Of a stretch of 64,000 nucleotides of DNA, positions 9,280-18,518 are shown piece after piece. Origin of the DNA: Oscillospiraceae bacterium (GTDB taxonomy: Bacteria; Bacillota; Clostridia; Oscillospirales; UBA929); NCBI GenBank assembly GCA_009782385.1, contig WRJE01000001.1, positions 1-64,000 of the forward strand, written 5' to 3'. The notes beneath the pieces are model-generated. The model saw only the letters and a list, made by a program, of their open reading frames with translations, ran no database searches and had not been told where the DNA came from. Made by a program: the position numbers and the translations under genes. The stretch's first letter is position 1. Each line of letters begins with the position of its first letter.

Positions 9280-10463
9280 TTAAAATCTGTTGTCTGTTAT
9301 TTGTTATCTGTTATCTGTTATCCGCTTGTTGGGACAAGACCGAGCTTGAGGACGCGACATATGTTATCCTTTTAGGGTTGGACAGGGCGGATTCTCAGGA
9401 CATCGGCGTAACCGTTGCGTTCCCGCTTAGTCAGCAAATGGGCGGCGACAAGGAGATGCAGTACACCGTCATGTCCGTAAAAGCTCCGAATGTGACGGAG
9501 GGTATCAATCTGCTAGCCGCAAAAATAGCGGGGTCGATGTCGCTTAACACCGTCAAAACAGTGATTATATCGCGCGAACTGGCTGAGAGCGGAGAGCTGA
9601 GACAGACACTTTCATCGCGGCAATTTATCGAAGTCAGAAACACCGCGAACATCTGCGTTGCGGATTGCACGGCGGCTGAATTTATTAAGGCGCGGATTGA
9701 AAATCCGCTCATTGACACACTAAGGCAGGAAGATTTACTGCTAGAGCAATCCTCCGGCAGTCTGTTATACAGACCTCTGGAACTGCTTGACTTAAAGGAA
9801 GCTGTTGAAACGGACGGGGCTTGTGCCTCGATGCTCGGAGGGGTTGTTAAGCAGAGCGGCGAAGATAATAATAATGATGACGACAAACAAGAAGATAAGA
9901 AGGGTGAAAAAGAAGCACCCATTGACGGCGACAATATAAAAATGCCTGTAAGAAGCGGCTATACGGCGGGCAAAGTGCCGATTAGGGCGGAAAACGAGAC
10001 GCAAATCTGCGGTCTCGCGGTTTTTAAGGACGGCAAGATGGTCGGAACTCTGGATTCGGACGAAGCGCAGACGTATACACTTCTGACACGCGGCAAAGCT
10101 CAGAAGACGCTCATAATGCGCGGCAACGGCGGCGACAGATTCTCGGTTTTGCTGCGCCCGGCGGGTCGGCGGCAAGTGTCATGCCGACTTGATGGCGGGA
10201 TTCTCGTGTTCGATATACGGCTTAATCTGCGGTATGAATCGGATTTACCCGGCATTGATGAAAATATTATCGCGGAGGCTGCCGCCGGGGAGGTACGCGC
10301 TCTGCTGAACAGACTTCAACGGGAGTTTGATGCCGATATACTGGGTTTTGAAGGCAAGGTAAGGCGGCATTTCGGCACGCAGAGAGTGTGGGACGAGTAC
10401 AGTAAAAACGATTGGTTCAGGGACGCGGTTATAAATGTGGAGATTTGCATAAAAAAACAGTGA
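9267..10463 (+). CDS. Ger(x)C family spore germination lipoprotein (GerAC-like)
   Basis: Lipobox LLSAC followed by WDKTELED; GerAC-type C-terminal domain. Confidence 0.9.
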   Translation: MGKIIKICCLLFVICYLLSACWDKTELEDATYVILLGLDRADSQDIGVTVAFPLSQQMGGDKEMQYTVMSVKAPNVTEGINLLAAKIAGSMSLNTVKTVIISRELAESGELRQTLSSRQFIEVRNTANICVADCTAAEFIKARIENPLIDTLRQEDLLLEQSSGSLLYRPLELLDLKEAVETDGACASMLGGVVKQSGEDNNNDDDKQEDKKGEKEAPIDGDNIKMPVRSGYTAGKVPIRAENETQICGLAVFKDGKMVGTLDSDEAQTYTLLTRGKAQKTLIMRGNGGDRFSVLLRPAGRRQVSCRLDGGILVFDIRLNLRYESDLPGIDENIIAEAAAGEVRALLNRLQREFDADILGFEGKVRRHFGTQRVWDEYSKNDWFRDAVINVEICIKKQ

Positions 10464-10545
10464 ATATCCGATTCTGAAATACCCCTTGAAAATCTAAAAG
10501 AAACGGGGTATAATATCTTATAGATTGATTGAGGAGGCGAACAGC

Positions 10546-10815
10546 ATGACGAATGTACAGCCCAGCACTATTTTGGGAACTAATTACAATGACATATCCG
10601 CTTTCTGTAACGAGAGCCGCGAGCCTATGTTCATTACCAAAAACGGTCAAGACGACCTCGCCGTTATGAGTATGGATATATACGAGGCTCTCAGCAAACA
10701 GGAATTATACCGTTTACTGGATGAAGGCAGGGCGGATGCTAAGGCGGGGCGGATGCGTCCTTATGAGGAAGTTTTTGATGAAATTGAGCAGAGGATTTTA
10801 GATGGAAGCATATAA
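10546..10815 (+). CDS. Type II antitoxin, Phd/YefM-like
   Basis: Small acidic protein with ...REPMFITKNGQDDLAVMSMDIYEAL; overlaps the downstream toxin; ATG at 10546 preferred over 10525. Confidence 0.8.
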   Translation: MTNVQPSTILGTNYNDISAFCNESREPMFITKNGQDDLAVMSMDIYEALSKQELYRLLDEGRADAKAGRMRPYEEVFDEIEQRILDGSI

Positions 10816-11116
10816 AGTTAAAGTAACAAATTCGGCAGATAACGATTTGAATGACATCGCTCAATATATTTCTTCTGAATTGAACGCTCCGCAAACAGCA
10901 CTGAAAATGACACGGGCAATTAGAGAAGCCATTTCCAAACTGGAAAAGACAGCTCTTTTGCGTCCGCTTGTTAGAGATAAACGCCTTGCGGCATTGGGTT
11001 ACCGTCCGTTAGTGATAAAAAACTACATAGCATTTTATGTTGTGAATGAAAAAGAAAAACTCGTTGCGGTTGACCGTATTATTTATGGTCGCAGAGACTG
11101 GCAAAATATCCTGTGA
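10802..11116 (+). CDS. Type II toxin, RelE/ParE family
   Basis: YKVKVTNSADNDLNDIAQYISSEL...RPLVIKNYIAFYVVNEKEKLVAVDRIIYGRRDW. Confidence 0.85.
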   Translation: MEAYKVKVTNSADNDLNDIAQYISSELNAPQTALKMTRAIREAISKLEKTALLRPLVRDKRLAALGYRPLVIKNYIAFYVVNEKEKLVAVDRIIYGRRDWQNIL

Positions 11117-11177
11117 CGACATCTATCTCCCAACGCCCGACTTCGCGGGATATGCGCGATAAAAAACAGTGAATCTA

Positions 11178-11207
11178 TTGACAACTTGAGCCATACTGTT
11201 GTAGAAT
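11178..11207 (+). promoter_or_regulatory. Putative sigma-A promoter for the pilus locus
   Basis: TTGACA - 18 nt - TAGAAT. Confidence 0.5.
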
Positions 11208-11274
11208 AATATAAAGGTGTTATTTCTGTGTTCCGTATCGGTGCGGCATATACAATCCGGATTTTTGAAGAGAG

Positions 11275-11967
11275 GTGGCGGACGTGCGAAGCAACAGGCT
11301 TTTTAAGGTTTTGAAGAATCAAAAAGGCGTGTCGTTCGTGTTTGTTTTGGGTATCATGCTGGTACTTATGGCGATATCCGTCTCCGTTCTTGTCGCCGCC
11401 AGCACAAACTCGGGCTTTTTCGCGAACCAGAGGGAACACAATCAAATACGCATTCTGGAGGATTCCGTGCATAAGAATATAATGTACGGCTTGCAGATTG
11501 GCGATTTGGGCGATCAGATTGCCACGGAAATCTATAACGCGCACGATATTAACCGCGAAAGTGAGCTTGCGCGTTATGGAATCGAATTGGAGGTTGACCT
11601 CTCAGCCGCCGATGATATAAGAATCGGCAGAATCAGCGTTGAACCCGTAAAACTGTATTTTGAGCGTATGGCGGTTATGATTTATGACGCTCAGCCCGCC
11701 GTTTTTGACGAGTTTAATAATGTGTTATTATTTGAGGAAGTACCCAAATCCGCAACCGTTGACGCAACCGTTGTGGTTTCGGTTGAGATTTTTGTGAGAG
11801 GTAATTTCGGAACGCGGGATAAATCCGTTTACTCAAGAGCTACTTACGAATATATAGGCGGTACGTTGGAGCAGCAGCCTAACGGCGTGATGGATTTCGC
11901 GTATGAAGGTTATGAACGGCTCAACGGCGAATGGAGGTTGATTAAACTTGAAAAAGCCGAAGCGTAA
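11275..11967 (+). CDS. Type IV pilus-associated protein, PilX-like
   Basis: KNQKGVSFVFVLGIMLVLMAISVSVLVAAS prepilin-like N-terminus; GTG at 11275 or more likely 11284. Confidence 0.65.
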   Translation: MADVRSNRLFKVLKNQKGVSFVFVLGIMLVLMAISVSVLVAASTNSGFFANQREHNQIRILEDSVHKNIMYGLQIGDLGDQIATEIYNAHDINRESELARYGIELEVDLSAADDIRIGRISVEPVKLYFERMAVMIYDAQPAVFDEFNNVLLFEEVPKSATVDATVVVSVEIFVRGNFGTRDKSVYSRATYEYIGGTLEQQPNGVMDFAYEGYERLNGEWRLIKLEKAEA

Positions 11968-12283
11968 AGCCGGGAAAATCCTCCGTTCAAGCAGGGGTGA
12001 AACTCTTATCGAGAGTATCGCCAGTTTAGTCATGTTAACCGTCCTTCTGCTGACCGTCTCGGTAATGCTTGCGTCCGCTATGAAGATGACAAGCGTTTCA
12101 ACGCAGGATTCGATAAAAATGCAGGAGGAAGAAGTGAACCCCGTGCTGATGTCGGATTATTCAAACATTAACGCGAGAATCAGCGTTATTACTTTCAGGT
12201 CTCCCAACAGCGGGATACATTCATCGCACCAAGTAACTCTGATAGAAGAATATAACGTTTTAGCCTTTGTCCCTGTGAATTGA
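11948..12283 (+). CDS. Prepilin-like protein (PilV-like minor pilin)
   Basis: SSRGETLIESIASLVMLTVLLLTVSVML class III signal peptide. Confidence 0.7.
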   Translation: MKKPKRKAGKILRSSRGETLIESIASLVMLTVLLLTVSVMLASAMKMTSVSTQDSIKMQEEEVNPVLMSDYSNINARISVITFRSPNSGIHSSHQVTLIEEYNVLAFVPVN

Positions 12284-12293
12284 AGGTGACGGT

Positions 12294-12818
12294 ATGAAAA
12301 AGATTCTTAAAAATAAAAAGGGTACAACTCTCGTTGAGCTTTTGGTCGCGATGCTTCTGTTCGTTATCGTAACGACCTCCGCCTCGACTATTATGTTCCC
12401 CATGCTCAAATTGCAGATAGGCGCGAACGAATACGCCGAGTACAACACACTGCTTGACACTGTGGCGAACTATATAATCAGCGAATTCTCCGGCGCGGTG
12501 CCCGATGGAACGCCCATTGCCGCCGGCAGTAATTATCTCGGTTTTTTCAAGGGGACAGGAACTGCGGAACTGACCGTTGTACCTGTTGCCGGAAGTAACA
12601 GCGGCGGAATACTTCACAGGAACGGCAGACCCGTTCTGCACGAGGACTACTATAAGATGAAGACGGTGGGTTTTTTCTGCCGCGACGTATCGTCTGTGTA
12701 CGCGGGAACGGCGTTTGAGCTTACAGTTTTTGTATATGACAGAAAGGGCAGCGAGGTAATTAACAGGGTATATGCCGTTAGACCGCTCGCGCTTAATCAG
12801 TATATTGAAGATTTTTAA
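12294..12818 (+). CDS. Prepilin-like protein (PilW-like minor pilin)
   Basis: KNKKGTTLVELLVAMLLFVIVTTSASTIMF class III signal peptide. Confidence 0.75.
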   Translation: MKKILKNKKGTTLVELLVAMLLFVIVTTSASTIMFPMLKLQIGANEYAEYNTLLDTVANYIISEFSGAVPDGTPIAAGSNYLGFFKGTGTAELTVVPVAGSNSGGILHRNGRPVLHEDYYKMKTVGFFCRDVSSVYAGTAFELTVFVYDRKGSEVINRVYAVRPLALNQYIEDF

Positions 12819-12837
12819 TAAATATAGAATAAATTTG

Positions 12838-12866
12838 TTGACATTTGTCGTATAATAATATAAAAT
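12838..12866 (+). promoter_or_regulatory. Putative sigma-A promoter upstream of the pilB-like gene
   Basis: TTGACA - 17 nt - TAAAAT. Confidence 0.5.
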
Positions 12867-12902
12867 CAGCGATGATATATTCATGGTATAGGGGAGTGTG
12901 CT

Positions 12903-14588
12903 ATGGCGAGGCTGCGCTTGGGTGATCTTCTGGTCGAAGACGAAATCATAACACAGCAACAGCTCGAAACCGCACTGGCTGTTCAAAAGGCCGACCCGGA
13001 TAAGCGGCGGTTGGGCGAAGTCCTTATAGAAACGGGTATTCTGTCTGAGGACACAATGAAAACCGCGCTGTCCAAGCACCTTAATCAAAGGTATGCCGCT
13101 ATAAGCGACATACCCATTAATGTTGACGCGGTGGGTTTGATACCTAAAGCCGTGGCGACAAAATACTGCCTCATCTCCGCGTATGAGAGCAACGGCGTTT
13201 TAACCGTGCTTGTCGATGACCCTCTGGATTTCTACGCGCTTGAAGACGTAAAACTGATTGTAAGCATGGCTCTTGACGTTGTTATCTGTAAAAAAGAGGA
13301 TATCGTCAAGGCTATTTACTATTGGTATTCTGAGATTGAGACAAAGCAGGCGGCGCAGAGCGCGAACCTCAGCACCGCCGGCGCGGCGGGCGCGCTCGCG
13401 TATACGGATTTGTCCGAATCCGCCGATGATACCCCCGTTGTAACATTAGTCAACTCTACTCTGTTTAAGGCTCATAACTCCGGAGCGAGTGATATTCATA
13501 TAGAACCGTTCGATCAGTATACGATGATTCGTATCCGTATTGACGGGCAGATTGTCGAGTATCTTCAGCTCTCGCAGGGATTGCACAACTCCATTGTGGC
13601 AAGGATTAAAATTCTGGCGAACCTTGACATCGCGGAGAAACGTGCTCCGCAGGACGGGCATTTCCGCTCGAAGCTGCAAGGCGTTGACCTTAACGTGCGC
13701 GTTTCTACCATACCGACTATTTACGGCGAAAAGATAGTCATGCGTTTTCTCAGTCAATCGGCGCAGATGGACAACGCCGGAACATTCGGTATGGAACCCG
13801 ATGACTATGAAAAGATGATTAACATCCTGCGCGTGCCGCACGGATTGATATATGTCACGGGACCTACCGGAAGCGGCAAAACCACGACATTGTACATGGT
13901 TTTGGAAATGCTTTCAAAGAAAATGGTTAACATCGCGACGATTGAAGACCCCGTTGAAAAAAACCTTGAGCGCATCAACCAAACTCAGATTAACCCGGCG
14001 GCGGGCGTTACTTTCGAGAGCGGCCTGCGCTCCATACTGCGCCAAGACCCCGATATTATAATGATTGGTGAGACACGCGACAACGAAACCGCCGTTATAT
14101 CGGTGCGTTCCGCGCTCACAGGTCACTTGGTTCTCTCAACTCTGCATACCAACGATGCCGTATCGGCGGTTGTAAGGCTGTCCGACATGGGCGTTGAGAG
14201 CTACTTGCTTGCAAACTCACTGGTGGGCGTTGTGGCGCAGCGTCTTGTTAAGAAGATATGCGCGTTCTGTAAGGAGAGGTATTACCCCTCGGAGAGCGAG
14301 CTGTTCGCGCTTCCCGAAGAAGCGCGTAACTCGCCGATGTACAGGGGCAAGGGCTGCCACAACTGCAATAACACGGGCTATAAGGGGCGGCTCGCCATCC
14401 ATGAAATACTCACCATTGATAACGAGATACGCGAGATGATTTCAAAGAAAGCTCCCACGGAAGACATCTACGAGTATTGCCGCACAAGCGGAAAAATGAA
14501 AGCACTGCGGGCAAGCCTCGCGAAACTGGTCGCAAACGGCACGACTTCACTTGAAGAACTCTTCAAACTGACATACTACGTTGAATAA
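12903..14588 (+). CDS. pilB: Type IV pilus assembly ATPase (GspE/PilB family)
   Basis: N-terminal MshEN-like domain, Walker A GPTGSGKTTTLY, tetracysteine region CAFCKERYYP...CHNCNNTGYKGR. Confidence 0.93.
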   Translation: MARLRLGDLLVEDEIITQQQLETALAVQKADPDKRRLGEVLIETGILSEDTMKTALSKHLNQRYAAISDIPINVDAVGLIPKAVATKYCLISAYESNGVLTVLVDDPLDFYALEDVKLIVSMALDVVICKKEDIVKAIYYWYSEIETKQAAQSANLSTAGAAGALAYTDLSESADDTPVVTLVNSTLFKAHNSGASDIHIEPFDQYTMIRIRIDGQIVEYLQLSQGLHNSIVARIKILANLDIAEKRAPQDGHFRSKLQGVDLNVRVSTIPTIYGEKIVMRFLSQSAQMDNAGTFGMEPDDYEKMINILRVPHGLIYVTGPTGSGKTTTLYMVLEMLSKKMVNIATIEDPVEKNLERINQTQINPAAGVTFESGLRSILRQDPDIIMIGETRDNETAVISVRSALTGHLVLSTLHTNDAVSAVVRLSDMGVESYLLANSLVGVVAQRLVKKICAFCKERYYPSESELFALPEEARNSPMYRGKGCHNCNNTGYKGRLAIHEILTIDNEIREMISKKAPTEDIYEYCRTSGKMKALRASLAKLVANGTTSLEELFKLTYYVE

Positions 14589-14610
14589 TATAAATATTGC
14601 GGTATTTCCA

Positions 14611-14662
14611 TGTAGGGACGACCTTTGGTCGTCCGCGGACGGTCGGGACGACCGTCCCTACA
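14611..14662. repeat. Bipartite inverted palindromic element
   Basis: TGTAGGGACGACCTTTGGTCGTCCGCGGACGGTCGGGACGACCGTCCCTACA. Confidence 0.9.
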
Positions 14663-14694
14663 ACAAATCAACATTGTAAGAAAGGTGGGGGTTT

Positions 14695-15750
14695 ATGAAT
14701 ATTTCAGAATTGATTATTGCCGGCAGGCAAGCCCGAGCGAGCGACATCCACATAACAATGGACAAAAATCCGCTTTTTAGGGTTGACGGCGTGCTGAGAG
14801 AGACAGATTATGCCCTTTCAAAAGAGGAAAAGGGTCAGATGATTCGCTCGATGATGGACAATAAACAGCTCGCCCGTTTTGACGGCGGCGAAGACGTGGA
14901 CATGAGCTACGCTGTTTCCGGCAATCTGCGTCAGCGTGTCAATGTTTACCGCCAGCAGAAAAAAATTACCGCGTCTATCCGCATTATCAACGAGAACATT
15001 CCGACATTCGATGAACTCCAACTGCCGGAAGTCTTACGGCAGCTTGCCGATGAACCGAGAGGACTGATACTTGTAACCGGTCCGACAGGCAGCGGCAAAT
15101 CCACCACCCTCGCGGCTATGATTGACTACATAAATCAGAGCCGAGCGTGCCATATTATAACCATTGAGGATCCCGTTGAGTATGTATATACGCACAAGAA
15201 GTCACTCGTGCATCAGCGCGATGTCGGAGAAGATGTTAGCAGCTTCGGCGCGGCTCTCCGCTCCTCACTGCGTGAAGACCCTGACGTGATACTTGTCGGC
15301 GAAATGCGTGACTTTGAGACAATTACGGCGGCGGTTACGGCGGCTGAGACGGGTCACTTGGTTTTATCAACACTGCACACAATCGGCGCGGCGAATACCA
15401 TCGACAGAATAATAGACGTGTTCCCACCGCACAGTCAACAGCAGATACGCACACAGCTCGCGGCTATATTAAAGGGCATTGTAACGCAGACACTCCTCCC
15501 CCGCGCTTCGGGTGTCGGGCGCACAGCGGCATTCGAGATTATGCTCGGCACAGACGCGATATTGAACCTTATACGCGAGAACAAAGGACATCAGATTAAC
15601 TCCGCGATACAGACCGGCGGGCGGCAGGGCATGATACTTTTGGACACATTTCTCTCGAATCTGGTAATGCAAGGCACAGTTACAAAAGAAGCCGCGTTGG
15701 AACACGCGAACAATAAACTGGAAATGATTAATAATCTGTCGAGATTTTAG
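14695..15750 (+). CDS. pilT: Twitching motility / pilus retraction ATPase PilT
   Basis: ASDIHI, GPTGSGKSTTLAAMIDYIN, HQRDVGEDVSSFGAALRSSLREDPDVILVGEMRD. Confidence 0.93.
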   Translation: MNISELIIAGRQARASDIHITMDKNPLFRVDGVLRETDYALSKEEKGQMIRSMMDNKQLARFDGGEDVDMSYAVSGNLRQRVNVYRQQKKITASIRIINENIPTFDELQLPEVLRQLADEPRGLILVTGPTGSGKSTTLAAMIDYINQSRACHIITIEDPVEYVYTHKKSLVHQRDVGEDVSSFGAALRSSLREDPDVILVGEMRDFETITAAVTAAETGHLVLSTLHTIGAANTIDRIIDVFPPHSQQQIRTQLAAILKGIVTQTLLPRASGVGRTAAFEIMLGTDAILNLIRENKGHQINSAIQTGGRQGMILLDTFLSNLVMQGTVTKEAALEHANNKLEMINNLSRF

Positions 15751-15765
15751 TAAAGGAGAATTACC

Positions 15766-16206
15766 ATGTTGAGGAGAATGACACTGCTCAGGAACAAAAA
15801 AGGTTTTACTATGATTGAGATGATAGCGGTTTTAATTATCATCGCTATTCTCGTTGTAGCAACGCTTCCTGTCATGATCGGCTTTATAAACGATGCTCGC
15901 AACAAGGCTGTCGCCGCTTCCGCGAGAACGGTTTATACCGCGTGCCAGAAAATCGCGACCGAGATAATCGGTAACGGCGGAGACGCAAACACCAGCGGAG
16001 TATTTCCGAGGGGAAGAGACAAGTTGGACTGGGGAACGGCTATTGACGAGTATGTAACCGACATTGACATCCGCCCCGCTTCAATCACGGTCAGATTTGA
16101 AGACCCGAACGAAAAAGGCAAGGTTACCAGTATAACGTATGAGCAAAAAGACGGCGGAAAAACAGTCTTTTTTGACCCGACTAACGGCGAAATAAAGGTT
16201 AGCTAA
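15766..16206 (+). CDS. Type IV pilin (major prepilin candidate)
   Basis: RNKKGFTMIEMIAVLIIIAILVVATLPVMI class III signal peptide. Confidence 0.85.
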   Translation: MLRRMTLLRNKKGFTMIEMIAVLIIIAILVVATLPVMIGFINDARNKAVAASARTVYTACQKIATEIIGNGGDANTSGVFPRGRDKLDWGTAIDEYVTDIDIRPASITVRFEDPNEKGKVTSITYEQKDGGKTVFFDPTNGEIKVS

Positions 16207-16208
16207 AC

Positions 16209-16673
16209 TTGCTTGAAATTATTGCGAGCATCGCGGTAATTCTCATTCTGCTCGCCATCACGGTCATTGATTTCCGCAAGATGGAGATACCGGATTTACT
16301 TGTCGTTGCGCTCGTGCCGTTCGCGGTGTTTGCCGCGTTTGACGGCAGGCCGCTGTGGCACAGGATTTTGGGGTTCTTTATAATCAGTGTGCCGATGTTG
16401 GTTATCGCGCTGATTATCGACTCCGCTTTCGGCGGGGGCGACATCAAGCTCATAGCGGTGTGCGGTTTTATGTTGGGCTTTGACCGCGTTCTCCTCGCAA
16501 TGTTCATAGCGATTCTTCTGGGCGGCACAGTAGCCGTTGCCCTGCTTGCGCTGCGTAAGAAGGAAAAGGGCGCGCACATCCCGTTCGGGCCGTATATCTG
16601 CGTTGGCGTTGCCGCCGCTATGCTGTTCGGCGACAACATAATCGGGTGGTATTTGGGATTATTCGGGTTATAA
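16209..16673 (+). CDS. Prepilin peptidase (A24 family, catalytic domain only)
   Basis: DFRKMEIPDLLV and FGGGDIKL motifs. Confidence 0.85.
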   Translation: MLEIIASIAVILILLAITVIDFRKMEIPDLLVVALVPFAVFAAFDGRPLWHRILGFFIISVPMLVIALIIDSAFGGGDIKLIAVCGFMLGFDRVLLAMFIAILLGGTVAVALLALRKKEKGAHIPFGPYICVGVAAAMLFGDNIIGWYLGLFGL

Positions 16674-16712
16674 CCGCGCAGAGTGCGGCAGGTGCTGAAG
16701 GAGTGTGTTTGT

Positions 16713-16937
16713 ATGTCTCGCAATTATACAGCGTATATCGAGTGGGATGGAGAAAGCGGCACATATATCGGAAGAGTACCCGGAATTACAGGGGCGCATA
16801 CTTTTGCGGAAACGCTTGATGAATTGCAGGTAAAACTTAAAGAAGTGGTATTGCTTTGTTTGGAATGTATGGATAAGGATGAAATAAAAAATCTTCCTGT
16901 CTTCACGGGAATTTCACAAATAGAGATTGCAGTATGA
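16713..16937 (+). CDS. hicB: HicB-family antitoxin
   Basis: MSRNYTAYIEWDGESGTYIGRVPGITGAHTFAETLDELQVKLKEVV; overlaps hicA by 4 nt. Confidence 0.85.
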   Translation: MSRNYTAYIEWDGESGTYIGRVPGITGAHTFAETLDELQVKLKEVVLLCLECMDKDEIKNLPVFTGISQIEIAV

Positions 16938-17158
16938 GCCGATTGGTTTTAATAAGCGCAACGGAAATGGAAAAAATTTTATTTCATTTGGGATTTGATA
17001 GATTGCGTAAAAAAGGCAGCCATGTGTTTTATCAACATTCTGACGGACGAACAACAACAATACCGTTTCATGGAAACAAAGACATACCACGCCCGCTTTT
17101 GCGCGATATTTTGAGAGAGATAAATATAAATGTTGACGAATACAATGAGCTTCGCTAA
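16934..17158 (+). CDS. hicA: HicA-family toxin
   Basis: KILFHLGFDRLRKKGSHVFYQHSDGRTTTIPFHGNKDIPRPLLRDILREI. Confidence 0.88.
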   Translation: MSRLVLISATEMEKILFHLGFDRLRKKGSHVFYQHSDGRTTTIPFHGNKDIPRPLLRDILREININVDEYNELR

Positions 17159-17193
17159 CTGCACACTGATATACCACACGGGGTTGTACGGCT

Positions 17194-17260
17194 TGTAGGG
17201 ACACCATACATGGTGTCCGCGAATATAGTATATGACAACGGACACGATGTATCGTGTCCC
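17194..17260. repeat. Dispersed palindromic element pair between hicA and pilC
   Basis: TGTAGGGACACCATACATGGTGTCC ... GGACACGATGTATCGTGTCCC. Confidence 0.85.
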
Positions 17261-17298
17261 AACGGGTGAATTTTATAGATGTTAAAGGGGGGGACGTT

Positions 17299-18495
17299 TT
17301 GCCGAGATATAATGTCGTTGCGAAAAATCTGGACAACAAGACAATAAAAAGTACGATAGAAGGCAGGGACGATGCCGACCTTAACAAACGTTTGCGCGAT
17401 GCCGGGCTTACGCTGATTCGCTATACCGAAATAATTGAGAAATCCGCCGGATATAAAATGAAAGCCGATGAAGTAGCGGAATTTTCGCGCCAGTTGGCGA
17501 GTATGCTGAGTTCAGGCATAACCGCCGCCCGCGCTATGGATATTATACGTGACCGCTATGTTAAACCTCAGCTCAAATCCGTCTACGACCGTATGTACAA
17601 AGACGTTCAGAGCGGTCTTACGCTGTCGGAGGCTATGCGCGCGCTGACCCCTGTATTCCCCGAACTGTTCGTTAACATGATTGCTTCCGGTGAGGCGAGC
17701 GGTCAGCTCGACAAAGCCGCGGAGAAGATGGCGATACACTACGATAAAGAAGACAGGCTTAATAAAAAAATCAAATCCGCGATGACATACCCCATCATTT
17801 TGGTTTGTTTTTTGGTGGTGGCGGTTATAGGGCTGTTCACCTTTATACTGCCGGAATTTTTCGTGCTGTTCGATGATTTTGACGGTGCGTTGCCGCTGAT
17901 TACAAATGTCGTCATCTCGATAAGCGAATTTATGGTGAACAACACGCTCTTCCTTATCATAGGGATACTGTTGCTGCTCGTATTCTTCGGCTGGCTGTTG
18001 TCATTGGATAATATCAGATGGGCGGCGGACAAGGCAAAGCTGCGCGTCCCTAAAATCGGCGCGTTACTTCAGATTATATACACCGCTCGTTTTTCAAGAA
18101 CACTCAGTTCCCTTTACACAAGCGGATTGTCTATGACGAACGCACTGGATATTTCCTCGACAATAATGGGCAACAAGTATATAGAAAAACAGTTTGAAGA
18201 AGTTATTAAAGATGTACGTAACGGCGAGCCTTTGAGCGACTGCCTCTCAAAGGTAGACGGTTTCGACAGGAAGCTCACGGCATCGGTTCTCATAGGAGAG
18301 GAATCGGGGCGGCTCGACACCATGCTTGTAGCCGTTGCCGACAGCTTCGATTACGAGGCCGAGATGGCGACAACGCGCATGGTGCAGATGATTGAGCCTA
18401 TTCTGATAGTAGTCATGGCATTCTTGGTCGGCACGGTTATACTGTCGGTTTTAATGCCGATACAGACGCTTTATAACAGCATCGGAACTTATTAA
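17299..18495 (+). CDS. pilC: Type II secretion / pilus inner membrane protein, GspF/PilC family
   Basis: Two T2SSF repeats; likely TTG start at 17299 preceded by AAAGGGGGGG; the ORF-track start at 17254 lies in a palindromic repeat. Confidence 0.9.
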   Translation: MPRYNVVAKNLDNKTIKSTIEGRDDADLNKRLRDAGLTLIRYTEIIEKSAGYKMKADEVAEFSRQLASMLSSGITAARAMDIIRDRYVKPQLKSVYDRMYKDVQSGLTLSEAMRALTPVFPELFVNMIASGEASGQLDKAAEKMAIHYDKEDRLNKKIKSAMTYPIILVCFLVVAVIGLFTFILPEFFVLFDDFDGALPLITNVVISISEFMVNNTLFLIIGILLLLVFFGWLLSLDNIRWAADKAKLRVPKIGALLQIIYTARFSRTLSSLYTSGLSMTNALDISSTIMGNKYIEKQFEEVIKDVRNGEPLSDCLSKVDGFDRKLTASVLIGEESGRLDTMLVAVADSFDYEAEMATTRMVQMIEPILIVVMAFLVGTVILSVLMPIQTLYNSIGTY

Positions 18496-18518
18496 CAGCA
18501 TCTGATGGGGGGCGCGAT

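Noticed and set aside
12195-13088. 297-aa minus-strand ORF
   Set aside because: Runs antisense across the prepilin gene, an intergenic region and the start of pilB; no domain pattern recognised.
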